From NCBI RefSeq assembly GCF_002115745.1, contig NZ_JFKB01000011.1, positions 62,001 through 126,000 on the forward strand: 64,000 nucleotides of DNA, written 5' to 3'. The DNA is from Thalassospira alkalitolerans. GTDB taxonomy: Bacteria > Pseudomonadota > Alphaproteobacteria > Rhodospirillales > Thalassospiraceae. The translations under genes and the position numbers were made by a program. Below are positions 46,380 to 55,365 of the stretch, piece after piece. Under the pieces are notes generated by a model. It made no database searches. It saw nothing but the letters and a program-made list of their open reading frames with translations, and was not told the origin of the DNA. Position 1 is the stretch's first letter. The number at the start of each line of letters is the position of its first letter.

Positions 46380-47816
46380 ATGACGCGGTCCCCCAGAAAA
46401 CTGTCTGTTCTGTATGCCGATTACAGCGAACGTAACATAGCTGCGGTCAAGGCCGCGCTTGAGCCGCTTGAACTGGCTGCCTTTCACAGCAGTGACAACC
46501 GCAATTCCGTGGTCGAAATGACCTGCGAATACCGCCCTGATGTAATTCTGATCGGTCTCAATCTGGATGGTCTGCGCGGAATTTCCACCATTCGGGAATT
46601 GCGCAACAGTGCGTCGGATGATGATCCGTTCTGCAATCAGGTTCCGGTATTACTGGGCGCCCCGAAACTGGATCGCCGCGCCATGCGTGAAGCGGTCGAA
46701 GCCGGTATCGAAGGCGTGTTTCGCCAGCCGATTGACAGCAACCGACTGCGCAAAATTGTTCAAACTGTCATCAAGACACCGCGCCGCTTTGTCTTTGAAG
46801 GCGACTATTTCGGCCCGGCGCGCGATGGCGATAAAAATTCGGAGCCATCGCGCAAAATCCGCCCAAAAGCCAACGCCCCAAAACAAAATATCCCGCCCGC
46901 AGAACCTGATAAACCATCCGATGGGCTTATGGCTGACACCCCGGAAACATCGCCTGATGACAAGGATAGCACAGTGGTGCGCGCGCCACGTCCGTCGCGA
47001 TCCGTCACCATGAGGACAACAATCGCCGGAAAATCAAACGCCGCCGCATCCTTGCCACGCATGCCCACAAGAAAACCGATTGCCAAAAAAGAACCGTCGA
47101 ATTTCGACCCTGAAGACCTGTTACCTGAACCGTCCAAAGCGGTAGAGGACAAATCGGCACTTGAAACCAAATCGGTTCTTGAAACCAATATTGATGCGGC
47201 TGTTTCCGCACGCGAAGCATTGGAAACCGAACCCGAACCCGCAACCGTCGAACCCCCATCCCCGGACGAGGTTCCCAATCCAACAGATACCAGCGTCGAT
47301 GAAGAACTGGTCGAGATTGATCTGATGGAAGCGCTTCTGGCCCATCGCCTTTGGGTCGATAGCGGCGGCAAGGAGGGGGCCAAGATGGCAATCGAGCATG
47401 CGGATTTGCGCGATGCCGACCTCGAAGGGATCGATTTGACCCGGTGCAGCTTGCCCCATGTTTCGTTCCGAAATGCCAATTGCAAAAACGCGGTTCTGCG
47501 CCGCTGTAACATGACGGCTGCTGACTTTATTGGCAGCAACCTTGACCACGCCAATCTTGCCGTCAGTCGCCTTGCCGGGGCCCGGTTTACCGATGCCATC
47601 CTGCGCGGCACGGTATTTTTGGGATCGGATTTATCCGGCGCATCGTTCCAAGGCATGACGCTTTTGAATTGCGATCTTAGCGGATCAAATCTGACAAAAA
47701 CCGATTTCCGTGATGCTGATTTATCGGGTGTGCGCGGCCTGTTTGCCGAACAAATCCAACGCGCCCGGGTCAATGCCAATACCCGCCTGCCCCGCGATAT
47801 GAAGCTTAAGGGCTAA
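46380..47816 (+). CDS. Pseudo-receiver / pentapeptide-repeat fusion protein
   Basis: A 478-residue protein. The N-terminal 120 residues or so have a response-regulator receiver fold (SVLYADYSERNIAAVKAALE to the RQPIDSNRLRKIV helix). However, the phospho-acceptor position in PDVILIGLNLDG is Gly instead of Asp, so it is probably not phosphorylated. A long Pro/Ser/Glu-rich, likely disordered linker covers about 140-300. The C-terminus (about 337-465) is pentapeptide repeats of A(D/N)L type (ADLRDADLEGIDLTRCSL, DLSGSNLTKTDFRDADLSG). It is placed directly after the stator genes. An ATG at 46344 is an alternative start. The function is unknown. Confidence 0.8.
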   Translation: MTRSPRKLSVLYADYSERNIAAVKAALEPLELAAFHSSDNRNSVVEMTCEYRPDVILIGLNLDGLRGISTIRELRNSASDDDPFCNQVPVLLGAPKLDRRAMREAVEAGIEGVFRQPIDSNRLRKIVQTVIKTPRRFVFEGDYFGPARDGDKNSEPSRKIRPKANAPKQNIPPAEPDKPSDGLMADTPETSPDDKDSTVVRAPRPSRSVTMRTTIAGKSNAAASLPRMPTRKPIAKKEPSNFDPEDLLPEPSKAVEDKSALETKSVLETNIDAAVSAREALETEPEPATVEPPSPDEVPNPTDTSVDEELVEIDLMEALLAHRLWVDSGGKEGAKMAIEHADLRDADLEGIDLTRCSLPHVSFRNANCKNAVLRRCNMTAADFIGSNLDHANLAVSRLAGARFTDAILRGTVFLGSDLSGASFQGMTLLNCDLSGSNLTKTDFRDADLSGVRGLFAEQIQRARVNANTRLPRDMKLKG

Positions 47817-47819
47817 CGC

Positions 47820-49754
47820 CTAGCGCCGCCCGAACATCTTTTCAATATCATGAAGCTTAAGCTCGACATAGGTCGGGCGGCCGTGATTGCACTGCCCCGA
47901 ATGCGGGGTGGCTTCCATCTGACGCAACAGGGCATTCATTTCATCGGCATTAAGCTTGCGCCCTGACCGGACGGAGCCATGGCACGCCATGGTCGCGCAG
48001 ACGTACATCAACCGGTCCTTAAGGGCCATGCCCTGCCCCATTTCAACAATTTCATCGGCAAGATCACGCACCAGACCGGCAACATCGACCTTGCCCAGCA
48101 TGGCGGGGACTTCGCGCACGACCAATGCGCCGGGGCCAAATGGTTCAATCACAAGGCCAAGCTCGCCAAATTCTTCGGCGCGGTCCGCAACCCGTTCGGC
48201 AGATGCTTCGTCCATTTCAACGACTTCGGGCAACAGCAATCCCTGTCGCTTAACCCCGTTTTCGGCCAGATCAGCCTTCATCCGTTCATAGACAATGCGT
48301 TCATGGGCCGCGTGTTGATCAACAATCACCAGCCCGTCACGGGTCTGGGCAATGATGTAATTGGCATGGACCTGCCCGCGTGCCGCCCCCAGTGGATGAT
48401 CGACAAACTTTGTTTCATCGGTCATATCGATGCGCGCGGATGGTGCGGCACTCGCATATCCACCGGCAAGCGCATGGGCCGCAGCGGCGGCAAAACCACC
48501 ATTGCTGTCGACCACCCCACCGGCGAAATCCCGCCCGCGATCAAACAATCCGCCACCTGACGTTGGGGCCTGTGCGGCGTAATCGCGTTGAACATCGCCC
48601 GCACTGGGATGATTGGGCTGATAGGATCCGAAATTATAACCCGATGCCCCGCCCGATCCCGAACGCGACCCGCCATAAGGCAGTGACGGACCTTCGCCTT
48701 CGCGCCGGGCCGCCCCCAGCGCCATATCGGCCACGGTGGTTGATGCCCGGTGCCCGGCCGCAGCCAGCGCATGTTTAAGCGCGCCCACGATCAAACCACG
48801 CACCATACCCGGATCACGGAACCGGACCTCGGTCTTGCCGGGATGGACGTTGACGTCCACATCACGCGGTGACAATTCAAAAAACAGCGCCAGCAACGGA
48901 TGGCGATCCCGTGCCAGGAAATCCTGATAGGCACCGCGCACCGCCCCTTGCAACAACCGATCCTTGACCGGGCGACCATTGACGAACAGGAACTGCATCT
49001 GGGCATTGCCGCGGTTTAAGGTCGGCACCCCGGCATAGCCAGTCAGGCGGATGCCTTCGCGCTCGGCCTCGATCTGCAATGCGTTATCCTGAAATTCACG
49101 CCCCATCACAGCGCCCAGCCGTTTCAGGCGCGCATCAAACAAATCCCCTTCGCAGGCGGGGTAATTCAAGATCGCTTTATTGTTATCCCCGCTAAGCGTG
49201 AAACCAACATCGGGACGCGCCATCGCCAGGCGATCCATGATTTCACGGGCATACATCTGTTCGGTCCGCGCGGTTTTCAGGAATTTCAGCCGGGCGGGTG
49301 TCGCATAAAAAAGATCGCGCACTTCAACGCGCGTGCCAAACGGATGAGCAGCGGGCTCAACCTCCCCTTTGGTCCCGCCTTCAATCAAAAGCGCCCAGGC
49401 ATTTTCCGCCCCGCGCACCCGGCTGGTTAACCGCATGCGTGATACCGACCCGATCGATGGCAAGGCTTCACCGCGGAACCCCATGAAGGCAATGTTGAAC
49501 AAATCGTCATCAGGCAGTTTTGATGTCGCATGGCGTTCAACCGCCAGGCTGAGTTCATCGGGCGTCATGCCTTTGCCGTCATCGGTGATCGACAACAATG
49601 TCCGCCCGCCATCGCGCAGATTAACATCGACGCGCGTCGCCCCGGCATCCAACGCATTTTCCACCAGTTCCTTCAACGCCGCAGCCGGGCGTTCGACCAC
49701 CTCACCGGCGGCAATCTGATTGATCAGGTTCTGAGACAGGACGCGCAGGGTCAT
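47820..49754 (-). CDS. mutL: DNA mismatch repair protein MutL
   Basis: A 644-residue GHKL ATPase that couples MutS mismatch recognition to downstream repair. The N-terminal ATP site has [23 protein letters not shown] and [10 protein letters not shown]. The transducer domain includes [10 protein letters not shown] and [15 protein letters not shown] Gly/Ser-rich linker precedes the C-terminal dimerisation domain, which ends with [20 protein letters not shown]. The [12 protein letters not shown] segment is present. It converges with the pentapeptide gene, with 3 bp between the stops. Confidence 0.96.
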   Translation of the reverse strand: MTLRVLSQNLINQIAAGEVVERPAAALKELVENALDAGATRVDVNLRDGGRTLLSITDDGKGMTPDELSLAVERHATSKLPDDDLFNIAFMGFRGEALPSIGSVSRMRLTSRVRGAENAWALLIEGGTKGEVEPAAHPFGTRVEVRDLFYATPARLKFLKTARTEQMYAREIMDRLAMARPDVGFTLSGDNNKAILNYPACEGDLFDARLKRLGAVMGREFQDNALQIEAEREGIRLTGYAGVPTLNRGNAQMQFLFVNGRPVKDRLLQGAVRGAYQDFLARDRHPLLALFFELSPRDVDVNVHPGKTEVRFRDPGMVRGLIVGALKHALAAAGHRASTTVADMALGAARREGEGPSLPYGGSRSGSGGASGYNFGSYQPNHPSAGDVQRDYAAQAPTSGGGLFDRGRDFAGGVVDSNGGFAAAAAHALAGGYASAAPSARIDMTDETKFVDHPLGAARGQVHANYIIAQTRDGLVIVDQHAAHERIVYERMKADLAENGVKRQGLLLPEVVEMDEASAERVADRAEEFGELGLVIEPFGPGALVVREVPAMLGKVDVAGLVRDLADEIVEMGQGMALKDRLMYVCATMACHGSVRSGRKLNADEMNALLRQMEATPHSGQCNHGRPTYVELKLHDIEKMFGRR

Positions 49755-49814
49755 AAACGGGGATGCTCGTTTTTAAAAGTTATGTTTTGTGGTTGGCATG
49801 AACCTATCAAAGCA

Positions 49815-49848
49815 CAAAGCGCGGCGAAATCCCTTTCACCGCGCTTTG
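49815..49848 (-). terminator. Terminator-like hairpin after the amino-acid-type ABC operon
   Basis: Perfect 10-bp stem CAAAGCGCGG (49815-49824) / CCGCGCTTTG (49839-49848). A second weak hairpin around GCACCAAA / TTTGGTGC lies at 49861-49882. Both are placed just after the binding-protein gene, read leftward. Confidence 0.65.
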
Positions 49849-49889
49849 GTATCTTTATCTGCACCAAAATTGAATTTGGTGCGTTTGCC

Positions 49890-50732
49890 TTACTTCGGCG
49901 TCACGTCAAAACCGAACCATTTATCTGACAGGCGTTTGATCGTGCCATCGGCTTTGGCTTCGCTAATCGCCTTGTCAAACATGTCACGCAAGTCGGTATC
50001 TTCCTTGCGGATACCAACCGAACTTCCGCGGCCGAGGAACCCGCGCTGGAAACGCGGACCCGATACAACCATGTCGCTGTTGCCTTCTTTGGCGGCTGCT
50101 GTCGACAGATAACCCATCGATGCCATGATCACATCAACACGCCCTGCCAGCAGATCAAGGTCATGCTGTTCAGTCGATTTGTATTCACGGATCGTTGCGG
50201 TATCGGCAAGGTATTTATCCAGGAAGATCGATGCAATCGACGCTGTCTGAACGCCGATAACTTTGCCCTTCAAAAGATCCTTGATATCAGCAACGGCTTT
50301 TTCGGCCCCCGGCAATTCGGTCTCAAGCGAGAAGACCTCGCCGGAATGGGGCATGTCTTCAAGCTCGCCACCGCGCAAAACAGCAAAGGTCTGGCCCGTG
50401 GTGCCATAGGACTGGCTGAAACTGATGACTTTTTCGCGCTTTTCGGTGGCCGACATACCGGCAATGATCGCATCGAATTTGCCCGCCAGAAGCCCGGGAA
50501 TGATCCCCTCCCAACTGTGCGAGATCATCGTGCATTCGGCGTTCATCCGCGCACAAAGATCCTTGTACAGATCAATTTCATAGCCCGTGAGCGAGCCGTC
50601 TGGCAGGGTCGAATTCCACGGGGGAAACGCGCCCTCGGTGGCGATGGTGATATGTTTCCATTCTTTGGCTTCTGCCTGCCCGAAAAGGGCAAGGCCCATA
50701 CAAAGTGTCGCTGCGAATTTTAAAATTTTCAT
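49890..50732 (-). CDS. Polar amino acid/opine-type ABC transporter substrate-binding protein
   Basis: A 280-residue periplasmic binding protein of family 3 (HisJ/OccT-like). A signal peptide covers about 1-22 (FAATLCMGLALFGQAEA). The conserved EGAFPPWNSTLPDGSLTGYEIDL, cut here as EGAFPPWN and GYEIDL, marks the ligand site, with GMSATEKREKVISFSQSY in the second lobe. ATG 50732 follows GGAGG. It is the last gene of a leftward operon with two permeases, an ATPase and an amidohydrolase. That context suggests uptake of an amino-acid conjugate such as an N-acyl or aminobenzoyl derivative. Confidence 0.88.
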   Translation of the reverse strand: MKILKFAATLCMGLALFGQAEAKEWKHITIATEGAFPPWNSTLPDGSLTGYEIDLYKDLCARMNAECTMISHSWEGIIPGLLAGKFDAIIAGMSATEKREKVISFSQSYGTTGQTFAVLRGGELEDMPHSGEVFSLETELPGAEKAVADIKDLLKGKVIGVQTASIASIFLDKYLADTATIREYKSTEQHDLDLLAGRVDVIMASMGYLSTAAAKEGNSDMVVSGPRFQRGFLGRGSSVGIRKEDTDLRDMFDKAISEAKADGTIKRLSDKWFGFDVTPK

Positions 50733-50786
50733 CTTTGCCTCCATGATACGAAAATCGGATGTTTCACCCATTATTTTTCACCGCGT

Positions 50787-51590
50787 TTATCCCGCGATGA
50801 ATTTTCTAAATCGTTCTGATTTGGATGCCCCGAAAACGTCTTCGGGACTTCCGTCTTCTTCGATCGTGCCCTTTTCAAGGAAAATGACCCGGTTCGAGAC
50901 TTCGCGGGCAAATCCCATCTCGTGGGTCACCACCAACATGGTCCGGCCTTCATCGGCCAGTGCGCGCATCACCTTGAGCACTTCACCGACCAGTTCGGGA
51001 TCAAGTGCCGATGTCGGTTCGTCAAACAGCATCACCGCCGGATGCATCGCCAGCACACGGGCAATAGCCGCACGTTGTTGCTGCCCGCCCGAAAGATGTG
51101 CCGGATAGGCATCGCATTTGTCATAAATGCCAACCTTGGCAAGAAATTCGCCCGCTTCTTCGCGGCATTCAGCCTCGGGGCGGCCCTGAACAAAAACCGG
51201 GCCTTCCATCACGTTTTCCAGAACGGTTTTGTGCGACCACAGATTAAAGTTCTGAAACACCATGCCGACGCTGGTTCGCAAACGGTTCAACTGGCCGATA
51301 TCCGCCGGGACAAGATCACCGGTTTTACCGACCTTGGTGCGCACCGTTTCACCGCCGATGGTGATCGTGCCGCTGCTTGGTGCCTCAAGAAAATTGATGC
51401 AGCGAAGCAAGGTTGATTTTCCCGATCCCGACGATCCAAGGATCGAGACGACTTGTCCCTCGACCACGTCAAAGGTCAGCCCCTTAAGGACCTCAAGCCC
51501 GCCAAAATTCTTGTGCAGATCACCAATTTGCACCGCCGGTGCGGATGTCTCGGCGATATCCATGGGTATTGCTGAAACAGATGCAGACAT
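50787..51590 (-). CDS. Amino acid ABC transporter ATP-binding protein
   Basis: A 267-residue ABC ATPase of the HisP/GlnQ group. Walker A is GSSGSGKST, the signature [15 protein letters not shown], Walker [15 protein letters not shown], and [12 protein letters not shown] contains the switch His. The N-terminal 20 residues or so are extra and polar. The start codon overlaps the stop of the adjacent permease by one base (TGATG). Confidence 0.93.
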   Translation of the reverse strand: MSASVSAIPMDIAETSAPAVQIGDLHKNFGGLEVLKGLTFDVVEGQVVSILGSSGSGKSTLLRCINFLEAPSSGTITIGGETVRTKVGKTGDLVPADIGQLNRLRTSVGMVFQNFNLWSHKTVLENVMEGPVFVQGRPEAECREEAGEFLAKVGIYDKCDAYPAHLSGGQQQRAAIARVLAMHPAVMLFDEPTSALDPELVGEVLKVMRALADEGRTMLVVTHEMGFAREVSNRVIFLEKGTIEEDGSPEDVFGASKSERFRKFIAG

Positions 51591-52312
51591 CAGGCGGCTC
51601 TCCTTTGAACGGAACGGGTTGAACTATCAGTTCGGGTATGGCGCATCAGCCGCCGTTCAAGCATCGCCACCCCGCGTGACAGTACAAAATTGATCAGCAG
51701 GTAAAGCCCCCCGGCAACAAGGAAGACTTCGACAACACGATAGGTTTCGGCAATCATCTTTGCCGCGACGCCGGTGATTTCCATCATCGTGATGATCGAT
51801 GCCAGCGAGGTCGCCTTGGTCAGCAGGATGATTTCATTGCCATAAGCCGGAAGGGCCTGACGAATGGCGAGTGGCAGGATGATGCGGCGATAGATCATCA
51901 CGGTCGGCATGCCACAGCTTCGGGCAGCTTCGATCTGTCCTTTGGGAACCGATAACAGGCCCCCCCGCACGATCTGACTGCCATAGGCACCGGTATTGAA
52001 CATCAACGCAAAAATCGCACACCAATACGGTTCCCGCAGCAAGGCCCACAAGAATGAGTGGCGGATAAAGTCAAATTGACCCATGCCGTAATAGATCAGG
52101 AAGATCTGCACCAAAAGCGGCGTACCGCGAATGACAAAGACATAGGCATCGGCAATCGCCCGCAAAACACGACTGTCGGAAAGCTGCATCAAGGCCGCCG
52201 TAACAGCAAAGATCACACCAAAGGCCGAGGCAATCAGGCTAAGCTGCAAGGTCAGCGGCACCCCACCGACAAGACGGATGAGGGCCTCATACATGAAAGC
52301 AAAATCGATCAT
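51590..52312 (-). CDS. Amino acid ABC transporter permease
   Basis: A 240-residue HisM/ArtM-type permease with five or so membrane helices and the coupling motif ([20 protein letters not shown] region, EAA loop). [16 protein letters not shown] is the conserved family segment. It overlaps both neighbours: 4 bp with the upstream permease and 1 bp with the ATPase. Confidence 0.93.
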   Translation of the reverse strand: MIDFAFMYEALIRLVGGVPLTLQLSLIASAFGVIFAVTAALMQLSDSRVLRAIADAYVFVIRGTPLLVQIFLIYYGMGQFDFIRHSFLWALLREPYWCAIFALMFNTGAYGSQIVRGGLLSVPKGQIEAARSCGMPTVMIYRRIILPLAIRQALPAYGNEIILLTKATSLASIITMMEITGVAAKMIAETYRVVEVFLVAGGLYLLINFVLSRGVAMLERRLMRHTRTDSSTRSVQRRAA

Positions 52313-53031
52313 CGCGTTCCCCTAACCCCGCGCGAAAAATACGCCTCGGAAAACCGGAAAACGCGGTTCGATACAAAAGTGATCACAAGGAACAGGATCG
52401 CGGCTGCCAGAAAGAAGGAAAAGGGTTCTCGTGTTGACCCCGCACCAAGCTGTGCCTGACGGACAAGCTCGACCAGACCGGTGACCGACACAAGGGCAGA
52501 CTCTTTAAGCACCACCTGCCAGACATTGCCCAGACCGGGCAGCGCATATCGCAACAACAACGGCATGATGATCCGGCGAAACAACAGCATCCGTGACATA
52601 CCGGTGGCTTTTGCGGCTTCGATCTCGCCCTGCGAAATCGCGCCGTATGCCCCCCGGAAGACTTCGGTATGTTGCGCGCCCGATGTAAAGCCGATTGCCA
52701 GCGCCCCGGCGGTAAAGCCCGGAAAACTGACGAACCCTTCGCCGCCAAAAAATTTATAGACCGCGGTCAGGGCCAGACTGCCGCCAAAATAAAACAGAAA
52801 GATCACCAAAAGATCAGGAATACCGCGCAAAACCGTGGTGTAGACTTCGGCCGCTACCCGGATCGGGCCGCGCCCCGAAATCTTGGCCCAGGCGCCAAAG
52901 GTCCCGATCACAGCGCCAAGGCTGAACCCGGCCAACGCCACCATAACCGTAACCCCGGCAGCAGTTATCAGCGCCCAGCCCCAGCCGTTTGGACCGAAAT
53001 TCATCAAGTCAAAGAAACTTGCACCGGTCAT
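52309..53031 (-). CDS. Amino acid ABC transporter permease
   Basis: A 240-residue HisQ/OccQ-type permease with the EAA loop GEIEAAKATGMSRMLLFRRI and LRGIPDLLVIFLFYFGG. It pairs with the overlapping second permease to form the membrane channel. It follows the M20 amidohydrolase gene after 25 bp. Confidence 0.93.
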   Translation of the reverse strand: MTGASFFDLMNFGPNGWGWALITAAGVTVMVALAGFSLGAVIGTFGAWAKISGRGPIRVAAEVYTTVLRGIPDLLVIFLFYFGGSLALTAVYKFFGGEGFVSFPGFTAGALAIGFTSGAQHTEVFRGAYGAISQGEIEAAKATGMSRMLLFRRIIMPLLLRYALPGLGNVWQVVLKESALVSVTGLVELVRQAQLGAGSTREPFSFFLAAAILFLVITFVSNRVFRFSEAYFSRGVRGTR

Positions 53032-53056
53032 CGGCCATTCCCCCCAACCCTTGCCA

Positions 53057-54496
53057 TTACCCGATATCCTTTTTGATCACGGGCGGCTGTGTGATGGGCG
53101 GCATCACATCATCAGGGATCGGATTGATAAACGGACGGCCATCGCGACGCTTGGCAAAGTCGGCCTTTGCCGCATCAATCAATGCCGGATCACGGAACAA
53201 ATCACTGGCGGTTGCCGCCATGACCTTGGCCGCATGGGTCATGCCCTTATGTGCCGCCGGGGATTTCCCCTGTGCGACAAGCTGCCATGAATGCCCCGGC
53301 GTTCCGATGGCATAGGTCGCACCGCGCATCTGAACGGTTGGCACAACCCAGCTAACCGTGCCGACATCGGTTGACCCGACATGGCGGCCATCCCCGTTTT
53401 CAGGCGGGAAAATAATATCGCATAACGGCACATCAAGTTTCACCGGCAAGCCAAACCGCGCATAGGCCGCCCGGATATCCTGTTCGGAAAGCGTGCTGCG
53501 AATTTCTTCGGCAAAGGCACGATCAGCCGCATCAAACTGTGGCGGGCCAAGGGCTTCGAGCTTGCGATACATTAACTGTTCAAGCGGCGTATTGCCGATC
53601 AGGTTCGCGTCCCCACTGACCACGTCATAGGAAACCGATGTTTCGGTCATCAAGGCCGCACCTTCGGCAATCTTCTTGACCCGTTCGACCAAACCGTGAA
53701 GTTCATCAAGTTCTCTGGCCCGGATCAGATAACGCACGGTGGCCTCGGCCTGAACCACATTTGGTGCAATTCCGCCGCCATTGATCATGGCATAATGGAT
53801 GCGCGCGGTGCTGGGCATGTGTTCGCGCATATAGTTTGCGCCAACATTCATCAGTTCGACCGCATCAAGCGCGCTACGTCCCAGTTCCGGCGACGAAGAT
53901 GCATGGGCGGCACGACCCTTGAAATGAAATTCAAGCTCGTTACACGCCAGCGAGATCGGGTTATTGATCCCGGCAAACGGGGCCGGATGCCATGAAATGG
54001 CGATATCGACATCATCAAAGGCACCTGAACGCACCAAAAACCCCTTGGACGATCCGCCTTCTTCGGCCGGGCAGCCGTAATAGCGCACCCGTCCGGGCAG
54101 TTTGGTCTGTAACAGGAAATCACGCACCCCAATCGCGGCCAGCATGGCGCCCGCACCAAGCAGGTTATGGCCACAGCCATGCCCGCTGGTTTCCCCCGGA
54201 CGTTGCTGTTGGCGGGCAACGCCTGCTTCCTGACTTAACCCCGGAAGTGCGTCATATTCACCTAGAAACGCGATAACAGGGCCACCTTCACCGGCCTCGC
54301 CCATCACCGCAGTTGGAATATTTCCAACATTCTCGGAAACGCGAAATTCTTTATCGCGCAACATCGCTGCGTGGCAGGATGCACTTTCAAATTCCCGATA
54401 ATTCAGCTCAGGCGTTTCCCACACCGTATCGGCCATGGCACATAAATCGGGCACGTGTTCTTCGACCATCGACCAGATTTCGTCGGTGTTTTGCAT
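53057..54496 (-). CDS. M20-family amidohydrolase (AbgB-like)
   Basis: A 479-residue binuclear-metal amidohydrolase. FLGEYDALPGLSQ and GHGCGHNLLGAGAML carry metal ligands, GCPAEEGGSSKGFLV holds the catalytic Glu pair, and the dimerisation lid starts near HFKGRAAHASSSPELGRSAL, given in part. It most resembles AbgB, the p-aminobenzoyl-glutamate hydrolase subunit, and related N-acyl amino acid hydrolases. Start 54496 has AGGA at a good distance; 54505 is close behind, and the frame to 54727 would run into the divergent GntR gene. It leads the operon of the amino-acid-type importer, so it probably hydrolyses the imported conjugate. Confidence 0.85.
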   Translation of the reverse strand: MQNTDEIWSMVEEHVPDLCAMADTVWETPELNYREFESASCHAAMLRDKEFRVSENVGNIPTAVMGEAGEGGPVIAFLGEYDALPGLSQEAGVARQQQRPGETSGHGCGHNLLGAGAMLAAIGVRDFLLQTKLPGRVRYYGCPAEEGGSSKGFLVRSGAFDDVDIAISWHPAPFAGINNPISLACNELEFHFKGRAAHASSSPELGRSALDAVELMNVGANYMREHMPSTARIHYAMINGGGIAPNVVQAEATVRYLIRARELDELHGLVERVKKIAEGAALMTETSVSYDVVSGDANLIGNTPLEQLMYRKLEALGPPQFDAADRAFAEEIRSTLSEQDIRAAYARFGLPVKLDVPLCDIIFPPENGDGRHVGSTDVGTVSWVVPTVQMRGATYAIGTPGHSWQLVAQGKSPAAHKGMTHAAKVMAATASDLFRDPALIDAAKADFAKRRDGRPFINPIPDDVMPPITQPPVIKKDIG

Positions 54497-54538
54497 CTGC
54501 GCCATTCCTGTTTTTCCGTATCGAGAAATTCGTGTTAT

Positions 54539-54556
54539 AAAATTGGCGCCAATTTT
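54539..54556. promoter_or_regulatory. 18-bp perfect palindrome, likely GntR operator
   Basis: AAAATTGGCGCCAATTTT is a perfect palindrome 42 bp upstream of the amidohydrolase start and 149 bp before the divergent GntR gene. A related CCAAATTTTG lies at 54589-54598. It is the obvious candidate site for the adjacent regulator. Confidence 0.7.
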
Positions 54557-54705
54557 GGTGCATATTTTTGGAATGTAAAGGCCAAAAGCCAAATTTTGAT
54601 GAAAAACATGCAATACGTGTAAATGCCGACTTTGCATGCATGCGTTGCTTGTTGGTTTCTTAAACCGGCGCGCTATAAAAGAACGGAAAGACGAAGGTGG
54701 GAAAA

Positions 54706-55323
54706 ATGGACGATCACAACTCTGCAAGCACAGAACTTGTCGAACGCATTGCCAAAGACATCCAGGCAGGTACCTTTACACCGGGAAGCTGGCTGAAACA
54801 GGTTGAATTGCAACGGAAATATCAGGCATCACGCCCGATGATCCGCCTTGCACTGGATCGTCTGTCGCAAAAACGGATCATCCAGCATGCGCAAAATCGT
54901 GGCTATTATGTCCATGAAGGCGACGGCGATGAAGTCATGGAATTGCTTGATCTGCGCGCGATGATTGAATGCGCGGCGGCCCATCGGATCGTTGCCAATG
55001 CGACCGAAAAACATTGCGATACCCTTTATGCCCTAGCGCGCGATTTTGACGAAAAAACCGAAACCGGCAGCATATTGGAACAATACGAAGCCAATCTGAT
55101 TTTCCACCGGGAACTGCTTTCACTTTCGGGGAATCTTCAGTTGGTCACCCTGATCGAAGACCTGCGTCATCGCATTCCGTCCGCCCCGGCGAGCCAATGG
55201 CAAACACGTGCCCGGGTCAAACAATCGAGCGCCGAACATTTTCAAATGGTCGAGGCCGTTTCACGACGCAGTGCAAATGATCTGGCCGATGTGATGCGAA
55301 AACATATCCTGCAAACAAAATAG
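54706..55323 (+). CDS. GntR-family (FCD) transcriptional regulator
   Basis: A 205-residue regulator of the FadR/VanR subgroup. The winged helix is at about 5-70, with FTPGSWLKQVELQRKYQAS, RPMIRLALDRL and the wing RGYYVHEG. A helical FCD effector domain (about 80-205) has metal/ligand-type residues in LLDLRAMIECAAAHRI, IFHRELLSLSGN and SAEHFQMVEAV. ATG 54706 is six bases after AAGGTGG; a GTG at 54697 is the alternative. It is divergent from the amidohydrolase/ABC operon and probably represses it. Confidence 0.88.
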   Translation: MDDHNSASTELVERIAKDIQAGTFTPGSWLKQVELQRKYQASRPMIRLALDRLSQKRIIQHAQNRGYYVHEGDGDEVMELLDLRAMIECAAAHRIVANATEKHCDTLYALARDFDEKTETGSILEQYEANLIFHRELLSLSGNLQLVTLIEDLRHRIPSAPASQWQTRARVKQSSAEHFQMVEAVSRRSANDLADVMRKHILQTK

Positions 55324-55346
55324 CGGCCCGAACACTGCTGGGCCGC
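55323..55346. terminator. Hairpin between convergent GntR and M16 genes
   Basis: Stem GCGGCCC (55323-55329) / GGGCCGC (55340-55346) begins at the GntR stop codon and is placed between two convergent stops. No strong U-tract is seen on either side, so it is a tentative terminator. Confidence 0.45.
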
Positions 55347-55365
55347 CATCGTTTATCCGTTCATA

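Noticed and set aside
46805-47779. 324-codon open frame on the minus strand opposite the pentapeptide protein
   Set aside because: It is a Ser/Arg-rich shadow caused by the repetitive composition of the plus-strand gene.
47799-47861. Repeated ATGAAGCTTAAG at the ends of the pentapeptide gene and mutL
   Set aside because: Both copies are inside coding sequence in different contexts (MKLK and LKLHD on opposite strands), so chance is the simplest reading.
49298-49719. Plus-strand frames opposite mutL
   Set aside because: They are fully covered by the well-supported mutL gene and show no independent features.
54505-54727. Longer N-terminus for the M20 amidohydrolase
   Set aside because: It would overlap the start of the divergent GntR gene and cover the perfect palindrome; the extra residues look non-coding.
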